A DNA stretch of 64,000 bases from Devosia nitrariae (GCF_030160115.1 NZ_BSNS01000011.1:558001-622000); one strand, 5' to 3'. Numbered from the stretch's first letter, positions 54,407 to 63,746 are shown. A program made the numbers and translations. Notes: generated by a model not told the origin, from the sequence alone.

Positions 54407-55509
54407 TCCAGCCCGGCGTACCGGTCTATGAGGCCTATGCCGCGGCGCTGCAGGCGTTCAACGACCTCGGGACGCTGCAGCAGCGCGGGGGAACCGCGAA
54501 TGGGCGGGGCAGCCGGTCGAGGAAGACGGCCGACAGTTCGGACTATGGGCCGAGCTGCACGCCGCAGGCATCAGCCTCGAGCCTAACACCTCGACCAGCG
54601 GGGCCAACTATGACGCGACGACCTGGCGGCTGAAGGCTGGCGTCGATACGCCGCTGGCGAGCTTTGCCGGTGGTGAACTCGTTGCCGGTGTCAACCTGCA
54701 CTATGGCACCTACGATGCCGATGTCTCCTCTATCCATGGCGACGGCAGCGTCGGCGGCACCGCCTTCGGGTTGGGCGGATCGTTGACCTGGTATGGCGAC
54801 AACGGCTTCTATCTAGACGGGCAAGGGCAGGTCAGCTGGTTCAACAGCAGCCTCAGCTCCAGCGCCGCCGGAGTTGGTCTCATCCGCGACAATGACGGGT
54901 TCGGCTATGGCCTCGGCATTGAGGCGGGTCAGCGCATCGCCATCGCGCCCGAGTGGTCGCTGACGCCGCAGGCGCAGCTCAGCTACTCGTCGGTCACCTT
55001 CGACGACTTCACTGACGCGTTCGGCGCGTTGGTGTCGCTCGACGAAAGCCATGTTCTGGTTGGCCGACTGGGTTTTTCCATCGATCGGCAGAGCGAGTGG
55101 CAGGATGCGTCGGGGCAGAGCAACCGGTCGCACCTCTACGGCATCGCCAACCTCTATATCCCGCTCCAAAACAGCTCGACGGTCGATGTGGCCGGCACCA
55201 GCATCGAAACCGTCGCTGAGAGCCTCTGGGGTGGGATCGGCGTTGGTGGCTCGCTCAGCCTCGACGACGACAGGTACGCCATCCACGGCGAGGTGCTGGC
55301 GAAGACGAGCCTTGATGCGTTCGGTGAGAGCCACGCGGTATCAGGCATCATCGGCTTCCGCGTCAAGCTCTGAGGCGGGAGGAGGACCGACCTTGGGCTG
55401 CGCGAAGGGCCGCAGCCGTCAGCAAGTTAAAGCAATGATCGTGATCATGTGCCCTTGTGACGGTGGAGTGTTCACCGGTCGTCGGTGTCGTTGGAGTGCG
55501 GGCGCACGC

Positions 55510-55728
55510 TCATTTGCTCTTATCAGAGCGTCGTGGGGCTATAGCTCCATCGTCCTCTTGGGCTTCGGGCGCCGGCACGAACTCGCTTAATACTCCCAAC
55601 TCCGTTCCGCAATGGGAGCAGGAGATGAGTGACCAAGTGGATAGATGTCCCGCGGTAATCTCGTTCTTGGCACCGCAAGCAGCGCAGATTGCCGTGGCGC
55701 GCACGGCTCCTTCCTCGGACATGGTCAT
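55510..55728 (-). CDS. Small zinc-ribbon protein
   Basis: 72 residues with two Cys pairs: ICAACGAKNEITAG and ISCSHCGTELGVL, spaced as a zinc ribbon. The tail is acidic, then ends RRSDKSK. ATG 55728 follows GGGGAGCT; a second ATG two codons on is possible. Function is unknown; it may bind nucleic acid or act as a small regulator. Confidence 0.55.
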   Translation of the reverse strand: MTMSEEGAVRATAICAACGAKNEITAGHLSTWSLISCSHCGTELGVLSEFVPAPEAQEDDGAIAPRRSDKSK

Positions 55729-55958
55729 AGCTCCCCGTTTCAGCCAGGAGCTCGACCTAAAGCCTCTTGCTGGTGCAGTGCCGTGTCGAAGTAATAGCGT
55801 ACTCCTAGTCTTGACGGCCGACAAGGTTGCCGGCGCGATTGCTTGGGGCGCTTTGGGAGGCTTGTGATCTAGTGCCACAGAATGCTTTCCGGTCGCCAGC
55901 TCTAGGCAACCTATGGCGCCCTTGATTGTTGAGCGAGCAATCACTGTGGGAATACGCG

Positions 55959-56165
55959 ATGGCCGACAATGACGACCTCACACCCGAAGAACTGAAGACG
56001 TTGAGTCGCTTCCGATCTGCCATCCAGGCGCACGACATAGATCCGCATCACTTTGCCAAGCTGCTGTCGTTGGCCCTGATTGAGCAAAAGGAAGGGGGGC
56101 CTGAGCTAACAGCAACGGGTATCGATCGCTTGAGCGAACGAGGATTGGCGGACGGAGAGGGGTAA
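55959..56165 (+). CDS. Hypothetical small acidic protein
   Basis: 68 residues: ADNDDLTPEELKTLSRFRSAIQAHDIDPHHFAKLLSLALIEQKEGGPELTATG and a charged tail. It is helical and soluble, with periodic Leu residues. GTGGGAA stands before the ATG. No family recognised; it may be an intact small gene because the sequence is not biased like neighbouring spurious frames. Confidence 0.45.
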   Translation: MADNDDLTPEELKTLSRFRSAIQAHDIDPHHFAKLLSLALIEQKEGGPELTATGIDRLSERGLADGEG

Positions 56166-56201
56166 AGCGGCAGGCACCTGCATTGGCGTAGATGGCGCGG
56201 A

Positions 56202-56393
56202 TCAAAACAAGAGCGGCGTCGCGGAATAGGAGAGAGACACCCGGAGAACGACCACGTCGGCTTCATCGCGGACGTTGATTGCTATGTCTCGGAGCGCGTC
56301 ATCAGCGAAATCATCTTTCAACGCCTCGGAAAGCGCCCGGCATCGAGTCGGGGCCGGTTTGAATTCTGAGCGCGCTACAGCCGTCGCCTTCAT
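56202..56393 (-). CDS. Hypothetical protein, 63 aa
   Basis: From ATG 56393 (GGGGA 9 bp upstream) the product reads KATAVARSEFKPAPTRCRALSEAL and ends with LRDIAINVRDEADVVVLRVSLSYSATPLLF, a plausible helix plus beta-hairpin. An earlier ATG at 56537 would add 48 less convincing residues. Function unknown. Confidence 0.4.
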   Translation of the reverse strand: MKATAVARSEFKPAPTRCRALSEALKDDFADDALRDIAINVRDEADVVVLRVSLSYSATPLLF

Positions 56394-56737
56394 ATTTCGG
56401 TCCCCGGTGATCCGGGATATGCTCGGGTAATGACGGCATTTTTCAACCTCCGCATCGCGTAGCGTGGCGCACAGAAATTGGCAATTTCTTAATATATAGC
56501 AGGATTTTGCCCGTGCATTCTGACCGCAATTTTGCAAGGATGATCGTATCGGATGCGGCCAAATTGGGCAGGTTCTGTCATTCCTCCAGTGTCGGTTTGG
56601 TCCCCAGGTGAGGACTTCATCGCGCCACAGGCAAGGGCCGCAAGACCAGCATCAATTGGCGACGGCGCTCGATCAAGCCCGGCTGATCTCGGAAATCGTC
56701 CCCGGGACTTCTAAGATAATTCATTAGGAGAACAGGA
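56394..56737. other. Region without a supported gene
   Basis: The stretch before the LprI-like gene is AT-richer around 56470-56540. It should hold that gene's promoter. AGGAGAACAGGA directly precedes the next ATG. Confidence 0.45.
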
Positions 56738-57145
56738 ATGAAACGCGCCCTTCTAACGATCGCATTTATCACGCTGATGCTACCTTCAGCCCAAGCGCAG
56801 GAATGCGAGGATGCCGAGGATCAAGCGACAATGACAGCGTGCGCCGAGCAGGCCTATGAGGCTTCTGACGCCGAGCTGAACGCACTCTATCGCGAGATCG
56901 AAGCTCGGTTGGGCGACGACGCCGATACAAAGGAACTGCTTGTTGAAGCCGAACGCGCTTGGTTAGCCTTTCGCGATGCGGAGTGCGCTTTTTCGTCTTC
57001 GGGCACCGCCGGTGGCAGCGTTTATCCAATGATCCAAGCCATGTGCCTCGATACGCAGACCCAAACGCGCATCTCTGAGCTTCAGGACTATCTGGCCTGC
57101 GAGGAAGGCGATCTAGGTTGTCCAGTGCCACGGGCAGTCAACTAG
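56738..57145 (+). CDS. Lysozyme inhibitor LprI family protein (DUF1311)
   Basis: 135 residues with a clear signal peptide (KRALLTIAFITLMLPSAQAQ). The mature protein has the LprI-type pattern: CEDAEDQATMTACAEQAYEASDAELNALYREI, then WLAFRDAECAF and a C-terminal Cys pair that would form disulfides. It should be periplasmic. Family members inhibit lysozyme in mycobacteria; in other bacteria the role is uncertain. Confidence 0.82.
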   Translation: MKRALLTIAFITLMLPSAQAQECEDAEDQATMTACAEQAYEASDAELNALYREIEARLGDDADTKELLVEAERAWLAFRDAECAFSSSGTAGGSVYPMIQAMCLDTQTQTRISELQDYLACEEGDLGCPVPRAVN

Positions 57146-57180
57146 GCGAGATCGGCGTTTAGCGCTTGCGCGCTCGGAGG

Positions 57181-57240
57181 CACCGCCTCCCCCTCATCCG
57201 GCCGCTTCGCGGCCCTTCTCCCCCCGGGGAGGGGCGCTGG
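57181..57240. repeat. REP-like palindromic element
   Basis: CCCTCATCCGGCCGCTTCGC and the following CTTCTCCCC resemble a common extragenic repeat of rhizobial genomes. It forms a GC-rich hairpin (GCCGCTTCGCGGC) after the LprI-like gene and may also end its transcript. Confidence 0.6.
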
Positions 57241-57270
57241 CCGGCGTCTCGGGTGGAATAAGGCGATAGC

Positions 57271-57621
57271 TCACGGCGCACCGTCGTTTCTCCTAGCCGA
57301 TCGCCCGCATTGCTGCGATCGTCTCGGTTCCATCGGCCTCCCGACCGTCAGGACTCCATCCTGCGACTGGCGAATCGTGATCGTGCCTCGCTGCATGTTG
57401 ATGGCTACCTCATAGAGGCAGGCTGAGTGACACTGCTCCCGCCCGGGGCGAAAGATCGAGAATCGGAAACCCTTGTCGTGGAGCTCCACGGCCTCTTCGT
57501 CAGTCAGACAGAGCGCGCAAGAGTTGCGGCCGCGCAGAGGGATCGTGTGTTCAGGCATCGTCGTCGCCCGAAGCATGTTCTCGTTATGTTCTACTCGCGC
57601 CGTCACTCGGGAGTCCAGCAC
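57271..57621 (-). CDS. Hypothetical Cys-containing protein (doubtful)
   Basis: 116 residues from the first ATG, with later ATGs at 57576 and 57558. The central part (NSCALCLTDEEAVELHDKGF and REQCHSACLYEVAINMQRG) has spaced Cys residues and a mixed alpha/beta look that suggests coding, but ribosome-binding sites are poor and the ends are low in information. Confidence 0.3.
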   Translation of the reverse strand: MLDSRVTARVEHNENMLRATTMPEHTIPLRGRNSCALCLTDEEAVELHDKGFRFSIFRPGREQCHSACLYEVAINMQRGTITIRQSQDGVLTVGRPMEPRRSQQCGRSARRNDGAP

Positions 57622-57938
57622 ATGTCGGGAGAATTGACGCGCTCGCCGGCTCGGTACGCTCGAACCTATGACTGACGACGTCGGCGATGGGCACGCCTGA
57701 AGACCTAGCGCGGATGGTGCGCGAGGAGATCGCCGCGCTTAAGGGCATCCCGCCGCGCACCCGGAGGGCGACCAGCCGACTGTGCCATGTGCCATCTCAT
57801 GTGCCATGGAATCGCCGGGGCTGTCGAGAAATGCCCGGAAATGCTGGTAAGTAGGCGTGACACATGATTGGCACACGGCGACGGGTGTGGGTCGCCAAGT
57901 AAGTTCTTTAAGTCTTTGATCTTATTGGTGAAAAGGAT
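57622..57938. other. Region next to tRNA-Gln, possible integration-site scar
   Basis: No convincing gene. A 55-codon frame at 57687-57854 begins GTPEDLARMVREEIAALKGIPPRTRR, which looks like a protein C-terminus. The nucleotides around 57778-57810 contain three GTGCCAT-like units. Its position on the 3' side of the tRNA is where a tRNA-integrated element would sit. Confidence 0.35.
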
Positions 57939-58012
57939 TGGCTGGGGAACCTGGATTCGAACCAAGATCGACGGAGTCAGAGTCCGCTGTTCTACCGTTG
58001 AACTATTCCCCA
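57939..58012 (-). tRNA. tRNA-Gln (CTG)
   Basis: The minus strand folds into a full cloverleaf: acceptor stem TGGGGAA/TTCCCCA, D-arm GTTCAACGGTAGAAC, anticodon loop CTCTGAC (anticodon CTG) on the stem GCGGA/TCCGT, and T-arm with GGTTCGAATCC. The 3' CCA is encoded (74 nt in total). Confidence 0.95.
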
Positions 58013-58248
58013 GCAAGGACCGACGTTGAGGCGGTCCGGGTGCGCTGATGTCGGGAAGAGGTCCCGTTCCGCGCGCGGTCTCAAATAGCCAAATGAGGTG
58101 ACGATTGCAAGGGGCGAAGGCGGGCGCCGGCAATCGTTTTCATTGCGCTTCGGGTCGCCTTGCACTACCGTTTGAACCAACACGCAAAAATGACTGCGTT
58201 CGGGCGCGACCACCAGGGTCCAGCGACCGCGCAGCAGGAGTAAGACCA

Positions 58249-59442
58249 GTGACCGATGAAAATCGGTCCGCAGCCGAATCGCTGGGCGGCGATACGGCAT
58301 TCCGCACCCAGGGTGTCGAAGAACGACACCAGGGGCAGCGCTTCGGGCAGGGGGGTCCTCACCCGAATCCGGCGGAGAGGCGGACAGCCAGCGCCGTCAG
58401 TCCACGGTACCGCCGTGGCCCCGTCTATGCCGCGCTCGACCTTGGCACCAACAATTGCCGGCTTCTCATCGCCCGCCCGTACGAGCAGGGCTTTCGGGTG
58501 CTCGACGGCTTTACCCGCATCGTGCGGCTGGGCGAAGGGGTTTCGACCACCGGGCGGCTGAGTGACGCGGCGATGGACCGCACGCTCGAGGCCCTGCGCC
58601 ACTGCGCGGTCAAGCTGACCGACCACCAGCCGGCGCGCATGCGCCTGATCGCCACGGAAGCCTGCCGGGCCGCCGAGAACGGCATCGCGTTCATCGCCCG
58701 CGTCAAGAGCGAGATCGGTCTCGACCTCGAGGTCGTCGATCGCCGTACCGAGGCCGAGCTTGCCGTGACCGGTTGCGCCGACCTCATCGAGATGGGCACC
58801 GAGGGTGCGTTGATGTTCGACATCGGCGGCGGCTCCTCAGAGCTTGCCTGGCTCGATTTCCGCGGAGGCCGGCCGAGGAGCCAGGGTCGCATGCCGGCCT
58901 CTATCCGCTCTTGGCAGTCGCTGCCGGTCGGCGTCGTGTCGATTGCCGAGAAGTTCGGCGGGGTCGACGTCACCCCGGAAGTGTTCGAGGCGATGGTCGC
59001 CCATGTTTCCGAGCACCTGCGACACTTCCGCGGCCGCGAGAAACTGAAGCAGATGATCGCCAACCACTCGGTCCACCTCATCGGCACCTCGGGCACGGTG
59101 ACGACGCTGGCCGGGCTCCATCTCGGGCTCGAGCGCTACGAGCGCCAGAAGGTCGACGGGCTCTGGCTCGGGCGCAATGAAGTCGACGATCTGCTCCGCG
59201 CGCTGCTGGCGATGCCGTTCGAGCGGCGCGTGGGCCATCCGTGCATCGGGCGCGACCGGGCCGATCTGGTGCTGCCGGGCTGCGCCATCTTCGAGGCCAT
59301 CCGCCGCGAATGGCCGACAGAACGCGTGCGCGTCGCCGACCGGGGCCTGCGCGAAGGCATACTGATCTCGCTGATGGATGCCGACCGGGGCCAGCTGCGC
59401 CCCAAGCGCGGCCTCTACCGGAGCCGCGCCAATGGCCGATAA
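58249..59442 (+). CDS. Exopolyphosphatase/guanosine pentaphosphatase (Ppx/GppA)
   Basis: A 397-residue member of the sugar-kinase/Hsp70-like ATPase fold. The phosphate motifs [18 protein letters not shown] (near 62), [10 protein letters not shown] and [14 protein letters not shown] (near 190) are intact, and [11 protein letters not shown] follows. The first 55 residues are polar and probably disordered. The GTG start at 58249 follows AGGAG. It hydrolyses polyphosphate or pppGpp. It overlaps rlmE by 11 bp, a pairing common in alphaproteobacteria. Confidence 0.9.
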   Translation: MTDENRSAAESLGGDTAFRTQGVEERHQGQRFGQGGPHPNPAERRTASAVSPRYRRGPVYAALDLGTNNCRLLIARPYEQGFRVLDGFTRIVRLGEGVSTTGRLSDAAMDRTLEALRHCAVKLTDHQPARMRLIATEACRAAENGIAFIARVKSEIGLDLEVVDRRTEAELAVTGCADLIEMGTEGALMFDIGGGSSELAWLDFRGGRPRSQGRMPASIRSWQSLPVGVVSIAEKFGGVDVTPEVFEAMVAHVSEHLRHFRGREKLKQMIANHSVHLIGTSGTVTTLAGLHLGLERYERQKVDGLWLGRNEVDDLLRALLAMPFERRVGHPCIGRDRADLVLPGCAIFEAIRREWPTERVRVADRGLREGILISLMDADRGQLRPKRGLYRSRANGR

Positions 59443-60160
59443 GGCGCTCGGCCGCGGCGGCCGCAAGTCCGAAAAGGACCTGAAGATCAGGGTCAAGACG
59501 GCCAAGGGTCGCAAAGTCTCCTCGACCAAATGGCTCGAGCGCCAGCTCAACGATCCCTATGTGGCGCGCGCCCGCGCCCAGGGCATGCGCTCGCGCGCCG
59601 CCTTCAAGATCAAGGAAATCGACGACAAGCATAAGCTCTTCAAAAAGGGCGCGCGGGTGGTGGACCTTGGCGCCGCGCCCGGTGGCTGGTCGCAGGTGGC
59701 GGCCGCCGCGGTCGGCTCGACAGATGCGCATCCGCTGGTCGTCGGCATCGATTACCTCCAGATGGATCCGATCCCGGGCGTTGTCCTTTTGCAAAAGGAT
59801 TTCACCGAGGACGACGCGCCGCAGATGCTGGTGGATGCCCTCGGCGGCCATAAGGCTGACGTCGTCATGTCCGATATGGCCTGGCCGACCACCGGCCATC
59901 GCCCCACGGACCACCTGCGCATCGTGCAACTGGTGGAACTGGCGGCCTACTTTGCCATCGACGTGCTCGCGCCCGGCGGCGCGTTCGTCGCCAAGGTGTT
60001 CCAGGGCGGCACCGAGCACGAATTGCTGCACCACCTCAAGCGCCACTTCCGTTCGACCTTCCACGTAAAGCCCCCCGCCAGCCGGCAGGATTCGGCTGAG
60101 ACCTATCTCGTGGCCAAGGGGTTCAAGGGGAAGGATGACGTGGGGGACGGGGAAGAGTAG
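59432..60160 (+). CDS. rlmE: 23S rRNA 2'-O-methyltransferase RlmE (FtsJ)
   Basis: A 242-residue SAM-dependent methyltransferase that modifies U2552 of 23S rRNA. The K-D-K-E tetrad can be placed: Lys in [11 protein letters not shown], Asp in [12 protein letters not shown], Lys in [12 protein letters not shown], Glu in [12 protein letters not shown]. The SAM motif [15 protein letters not shown] is near residue 74. The Lys-rich N-terminal extension (about 40 residues) is usual in alphaproteobacteria. Confidence 0.95.
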   Translation: MADKALGRGGRKSEKDLKIRVKTAKGRKVSSTKWLERQLNDPYVARARAQGMRSRAAFKIKEIDDKHKLFKKGARVVDLGAAPGGWSQVAAAAVGSTDAHPLVVGIDYLQMDPIPGVVLLQKDFTEDDAPQMLVDALGGHKADVVMSDMAWPTTGHRPTDHLRIVQLVELAAYFAIDVLAPGGAFVAKVFQGGTEHELLHHLKRHFRSTFHVKPPASRQDSAETYLVAKGFKGKDDVGDGEE

Positions 60161-60218
60161 CTGGCGGCTCCCTCCTCGGGAGGATTCTGTGGGCTTCAAT
60201 GCTGCCCATCCACCGGCT

Positions 60219-60364
60219 GTCATCCCAGCGAAAGCTGGGACCCAGCCCTGAACACTTCGCAGGACACAGAACGAGCAGAGTGTGGCACCCGTTCGGTGCC
60301 CAATTCACACACCTCGCGGCTGGCGCGGCATCTCAGGCTGGGTTCCGGCCTTCGCCGGAATGAC
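60219..60364. repeat. Pair of inverted REP/BIME-like palindromic units
   Basis: Two related palindromic units face each other: one at 60219-60245 (starts GTCATCCCAGCGAAAGCTGG) and one at 60338-60364 (ends CGGCCTTCGCCGGAATGAC). Each can form its own hairpin, and together they form a larger stem. This type of element is widespread between genes in Hyphomicrobiales. It sits between convergent rlmE and the MFS gene and may act as a bidirectional terminator. Confidence 0.7.
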
Positions 60365-60415
60365 ACCGAGATTGTTGAGACAACGGTGGCAAAATCTTGC
60401 GCCGGCCACACCCCC

Positions 60416-61804
60416 TCAATGCAAATGCGGCCCACCCAGTAGCTGATGCCCCGCATTCTTCGGCAGACGCAGGAACAAGAGCGTCGAGAGCGCGCATACG
60501 GCCGTCACCACATAGAAGGCGATGTGGAAGTCGATGAGCTCGAGCGCACCGCCGCCGCGCAGCCGGTGCGTCAGCTCCAGCGCACCGCCGCCCAGCGCCA
60601 CGCCCATGGCGAACATCAGCTGGCCCCACACCTGGCTGATCACATTGGCCTGACCGGCGTCCTTGTCCTCGATATCGGCGAAGGTGAAGGCGTTGGAGCC
60701 GGTCCAGAAGATCGATTGCCAGAAGCCGACGAAGACGAGGATGGCAAGGATCAGCGGGATCCATGTGTCGGGCTGATAGAGGCCCATGGCAAGCATGCCG
60801 AGGGTCGAGATGCCCGTCGAAATGACCAGAGGATATTTGAAGCCGTAGCGCGCGAAGATGCGGTTGGCGACGAACTTGGCCGCGAGCGCGCCGACCGCGC
60901 CGGCGAAGGTCACCATGCCGGACTGGAACGGCGTCATGCCGAAATGCAATTGCAGCATCAAAGGGAAAAGAAAGGGCGTAGCACCCTGTCCCAGACGAAA
61001 GAAGGTGCCGGCCCCAACCGCCACGCGGAAATTCGGGAAGCTAAGCAGCCGCAGGTCGAGGAGGGGAAAGTCCGTGCGCAGCGCATGGAACGCATAGACG
61101 ATGCCGAAGATCACCCCCGCCACCGCGGCGATGGCACCATAGATCGGCGGTAGCGCCGGCAGGCTCAGCACCGAGCAACCGAAGGCAAAGAGCGCAAAGG
61201 CGAGTCCGGCCAGGACGAACCCCTTGCCGTCGATGCGCCGGGGTGCGTTGCGCATCGTCTTGGGCAAGACAAGCCCGGCGAGCGCCATGCCGAGTATGCC
61301 GATCGGCACGTTGATGATGAAGATCCAGTGCCAGGAGAAATAGGTGGTGAGGAACCCGCCGAAGGGGGGGCCGACGATCGGTCCGATCAGCGCCGGAATG
61401 GTCAGCCACGCCATGGCGTCGACCAGCTGATGCCGGGGCGTTGCCCGCACCAGCACCAGGCGGGCGACGGGCCCCATCATGGCGCCGCCCATGCCCTGGA
61501 CGAAGCGGGCAACGACGAAGGAAGCGAGCGAATCCGAGAAGGCGCAAGAGATCGACCCGACCATGAACACCAGCATGGCGCAGCGAAAGACCAGCCGCGC
61601 GCCGAACCGGTCGGCCATCCAGCTCGAGATGGGAATGAAGATGGCAAGCGCCACGAGATACGAGGTGAGCGCGAGCTTCAACGAGATCGGATCGGTGCCG
61701 ATATCGGCGGCAATCGCAGCCAGCGACGTCGCGATCACCGTCGAATCCATGTTCTCCATGAAGAGCGCGAACGCCAGGATCAGCGGGACGATACGTTGGT
61801 TCAC
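60416..61804 (-). CDS. MFS transporter, DHA2-like drug exporter
   Basis: A 462-residue membrane protein with 12-14 helices. The N-terminus PLILAFALFMENMDSTVIATSLAAIAADIG is the DHA2-type first helix with its conserved Asp; GARLVFRCAMLVFMVGSI and RFVQGMGGAMMGPVARLVL match the motif A and C regions. It probably exports toxic organic compounds by proton antiport. The GTG start at 61804 lies 33 bp after the stop of a strongly similar gene, so the pair is a tandem duplication. Confidence 0.88.
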   Translation of the reverse strand: MNQRIVPLILAFALFMENMDSTVIATSLAAIAADIGTDPISLKLALTSYLVALAIFIPISSWMADRFGARLVFRCAMLVFMVGSISCAFSDSLASFVVARFVQGMGGAMMGPVARLVLVRATPRHQLVDAMAWLTIPALIGPIVGPPFGGFLTTYFSWHWIFIINVPIGILGMALAGLVLPKTMRNAPRRIDGKGFVLAGLAFALFAFGCSVLSLPALPPIYGAIAAVAGVIFGIVYAFHALRTDFPLLDLRLLSFPNFRVAVGAGTFFRLGQGATPFLFPLMLQLHFGMTPFQSGMVTFAGAVGALAAKFVANRIFARYGFKYPLVISTGISTLGMLAMGLYQPDTWIPLILAILVFVGFWQSIFWTGSNAFTFADIEDKDAGQANVISQVWGQLMFAMGVALGGGALELTHRLRGGGALELIDFHIAFYVVTAVCALSTLLFLRLPKNAGHQLLGGPHLH

Positions 61805-61837
61805 TTGAGGTTCTGGTCGACCGGCAGCGTGCTCCGG

Positions 61838-63232
61838 TCACTCCTTGGCTGTAAGGTTGGCCTTGTGGCCTGAAACGTTGCTGCCGGCATCGGCCGGCAT
61901 GCGCAGATAAAGAAAGCCGGCAAGGGTCGAAATGCCGCCGACGACGAAAAATGCGATGTGGAAATCGAGGAGGCGCAGCCCCTCGCCGCCGAGAAGGCTG
62001 CTGACCTCGAGGATGGCGCCGGCGACAGCAACCCCGAGCGCAATGCTCAATTGCTGGGCGACAGAGGTGATGGCCGTGGCTTGGCTTGCTTCCTCGTCGT
62101 CGATATCGCCATAGCCGATGGCGTTGGTGCCGGTGAAGAAAATCGACCGCGTCAGGCCGCTGACCAGCAGCACGGTCATGATCAGGGCCGGCGGCGTGTC
62201 GATCTCGAATAAGCCGTGCGCGCCGATGAGGAGCCCACCGACAAGGGCGGTGAAGCCGAGGAGCCTGGGAAAGCCGAAGCTGGCGAAAAGCTTTTCGGCG
62301 ACGAATTTGGAGAGGATCGCGCCGATCGCCGAAACAAAGGTGATGAGGCCCGACTGGAACGGGGTGAGCCCGAAGCCGAGCTGCAGCATCAGCGGCAGGA
62401 GGAACGGCACGGCGCCGATCCCGATGCGAAAGATCGAGCCGGCGGCGATCGCGGTGCGAAACAGCTTGTGGCGGAAGAGCTGCGGATCGAGCAGGGGGAA
62501 CTTCACCCGCCTTGCATGGAGGAAATAGAGAATGCCGGCGGTGACCCCGACCGCCAGGGTCAGGTAGCCGTAGATGATCGGCAGGGCGGGCAGGCTCACC
62601 ACAGAAAGTCCGAACACCGCGCCGGCAAAGGCGATGCTGGCGAGGATGAAGCCGACGATGTCGATGGGGCGCGGATTGCGCTGGTCGATGACGTGGAGGA
62701 AGCGGGTGGCGAGGAGGATCCCGGCAACACCGATGGGAATGTTGATCCAGAAGATCCAGTGCCAGGACAGGAACGTGGTCAAAAACCCGCCGAGGAGCGG
62801 GCCGGTGATCGGCCCGATAAGGGCAGGGATGGTCAGCCACGCCATGGCGCCGACCAGTTCATTGCGCGGGGTCGAGCGCACCAGCAGCAGCCGACCGACC
62901 GGGGTCATCATCGACGAGCCGATGCCCTGGAAGAACCGCGAGGCAACGAACGTCTCCAGCGAATAGGAGAACGAGCAAGCAAGCGAGCCCAGCATGAAAA
63001 CGAAGATCGCCAGGCGAAAGATGTTCTTGGCCCCGAACCGATCGGCCATCCAGCCGGAGATCGGGATGAAGATGGCGAGCGCCACGAAATAGGAGGTGAG
63101 CGCAAGCTTCAGCGCGACCGGCTCGGTGCCGATATCGGCGGCGATGGCTGGCAGCGCAGTGGCGATGACGGTCGAATCCATCTGTTCCATGAACAGGGCG
63201 ACCGCCAATATGAGGGGCGTGACGCGGACCAC
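61838..63232 (-). CDS. MFS transporter, DHA2-like drug exporter (paralogue)
   Basis: A 464-residue paralogue of the neighbour at 60416. The N-termini align without gaps (PLILAVALFMEQMDSTVIATALPAIAADIG), as do SWHWIFWINIPIGVAGILLA and other membrane segments; the C-termini diverge. It starts at GTG 63232. The two genes are probably co-transcribed from the region near 63233-63395. They may have separate substrates or form part of a single resistance locus. Confidence 0.88.
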   Translation of the reverse strand: MVRVTPLILAVALFMEQMDSTVIATALPAIAADIGTEPVALKLALTSYFVALAIFIPISGWMADRFGAKNIFRLAIFVFMLGSLACSFSYSLETFVASRFFQGIGSSMMTPVGRLLLVRSTPRNELVGAMAWLTIPALIGPITGPLLGGFLTTFLSWHWIFWINIPIGVAGILLATRFLHVIDQRNPRPIDIVGFILASIAFAGAVFGLSVVSLPALPIIYGYLTLAVGVTAGILYFLHARRVKFPLLDPQLFRHKLFRTAIAAGSIFRIGIGAVPFLLPLMLQLGFGLTPFQSGLITFVSAIGAILSKFVAEKLFASFGFPRLLGFTALVGGLLIGAHGLFEIDTPPALIMTVLLVSGLTRSIFFTGTNAIGYGDIDDEEASQATAITSVAQQLSIALGVAVAGAILEVSSLLGGEGLRLLDFHIAFFVVGGISTLAGFLYLRMPADAGSNVSGHKANLTAKE

Positions 63233-63261
63233 GTGACACGAAGCCTGGCGGGAGGACGGGA

Positions 63262-63280
63262 GGACGGCGGGAAGCCGTCC
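63262..63280. terminator. Strong stem-loop between small-protein and MFS genes
   Basis: GGACGGC-GGGAA-GCCGTCC is a perfect 7-bp GC-rich stem with a 5-base loop, 116 bp after the stop of the minus-strand gene at 63396. There is no T-run, so it could be a terminator or a leader structure for the MFS genes. Confidence 0.4.
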
Positions 63281-63395
63281 GCCGGCACTATGGTCCGCTT
63301 TTCGAGTCCTGCAAAGGGTTGTGGTGAAAGAATTTCAACGGTTTGCATGGACGTAGCCGTAACCGAAGATCATCTCCTTCGGTCGCTCGTCGCCA

Positions 63396-63632
63396 TCACG
63401 ACCGCAGCACAGTCTGCTCACGCACCTCCGGCGCTGCGTACCCTGCCACGACGATCAGGCTCGAAAACGACAGCGAGATGATGGCGACGGCAACGACCAG
63501 GCGCCGGACCAAGTCACCGGTATCGAAATCTGCCTGCTCAAGGAAATACTGCTCCTCGCTGCGCTTGCGAACGAACGCCTCCCGGTTGGCGAGGTGAACG
63601 ACATAACTGGCCAGAAAAATCGAATGATCCAT
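63396..63632 (-). CDS. Small single-helix membrane protein (tandem paralogue 1)
   Basis: 78 residues from ATG 63632 (GGAGGG upstream). It begins DHSIFLASYVVHLANREAFVRKRSEEQYFLEQ and has one membrane helix (RLVVAVAIISLSFSSLIVVAG). It is clearly related to the protein at 63747: the SxFLASYV start, EEQYxLxxxDxxTxDLxRR, and AVAIISLSF align. Function unknown. Confidence 0.72.
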   Translation of the reverse strand: MDHSIFLASYVVHLANREAFVRKRSEEQYFLEQADFDTGDLVRRLVVAVAIISLSFSSLIVVAGYAAPEVREQTVLRS

Positions 63633-63746
63633 CCTACCCTCCGACAAATGACAGAGCCCGCCCGCCACGACCCACCGTGCGGATCTGCGCCCGAAACCTT
63701 GCGAGTTTCATCGCAGCGCCTGGTGAGGGCACTGGGACACCCGCCA

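Larger units (their letters stand above)
51888..55373 (+). pseudogene. Autotransporter adhesin gene with three frameshifts
   Basis: A type V autotransporter of about 1,160 residues if repaired. The first frame (51888-53075) has a long signal sequence (LLLGASSVALIAAGASVLAED) and beta-helix repeats (NDGTL, SGANTYQGG, LTGENP). The second (53072 onwards) continues the passenger with TVSGAGSTW-type repeats and an Asp-Pro linker. The third, ending at 55373, encodes a 12-strand barrel (FGLWAELHAAGISLEP to IGFRVKL). Each junction needs one added base: near 53059-53068, 54401-54405 (CCGCC) and the G5 run at 54487-54491. As written the barrel cannot be made, so this is a pseudogene, a phase-variable gene, or a sequence error. 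Confidence 0.8.

Noticed and set aside
54487..54491. Programmed -1 ribosomal frameshifting at the G5 run
   Set aside because: No classical slippery heptamer with a following structure is evident, and two further frameshifts upstream make a programmed event at one site insufficient.
57939..58012. Attachment-site duplication of the tRNA-Gln 3' end within the accessory stretch
   Set aside because: Reading through 48.6-57.9 kb I found no second copy of the T-arm/acceptor sequence; a computed search would be needed to be sure.
61041..62840. A 599-codon minus-strand frame
   Set aside because: It overlaps both MFS genes in another frame, is Arg/His/Pro-rich and lacks membrane helices or motifs.
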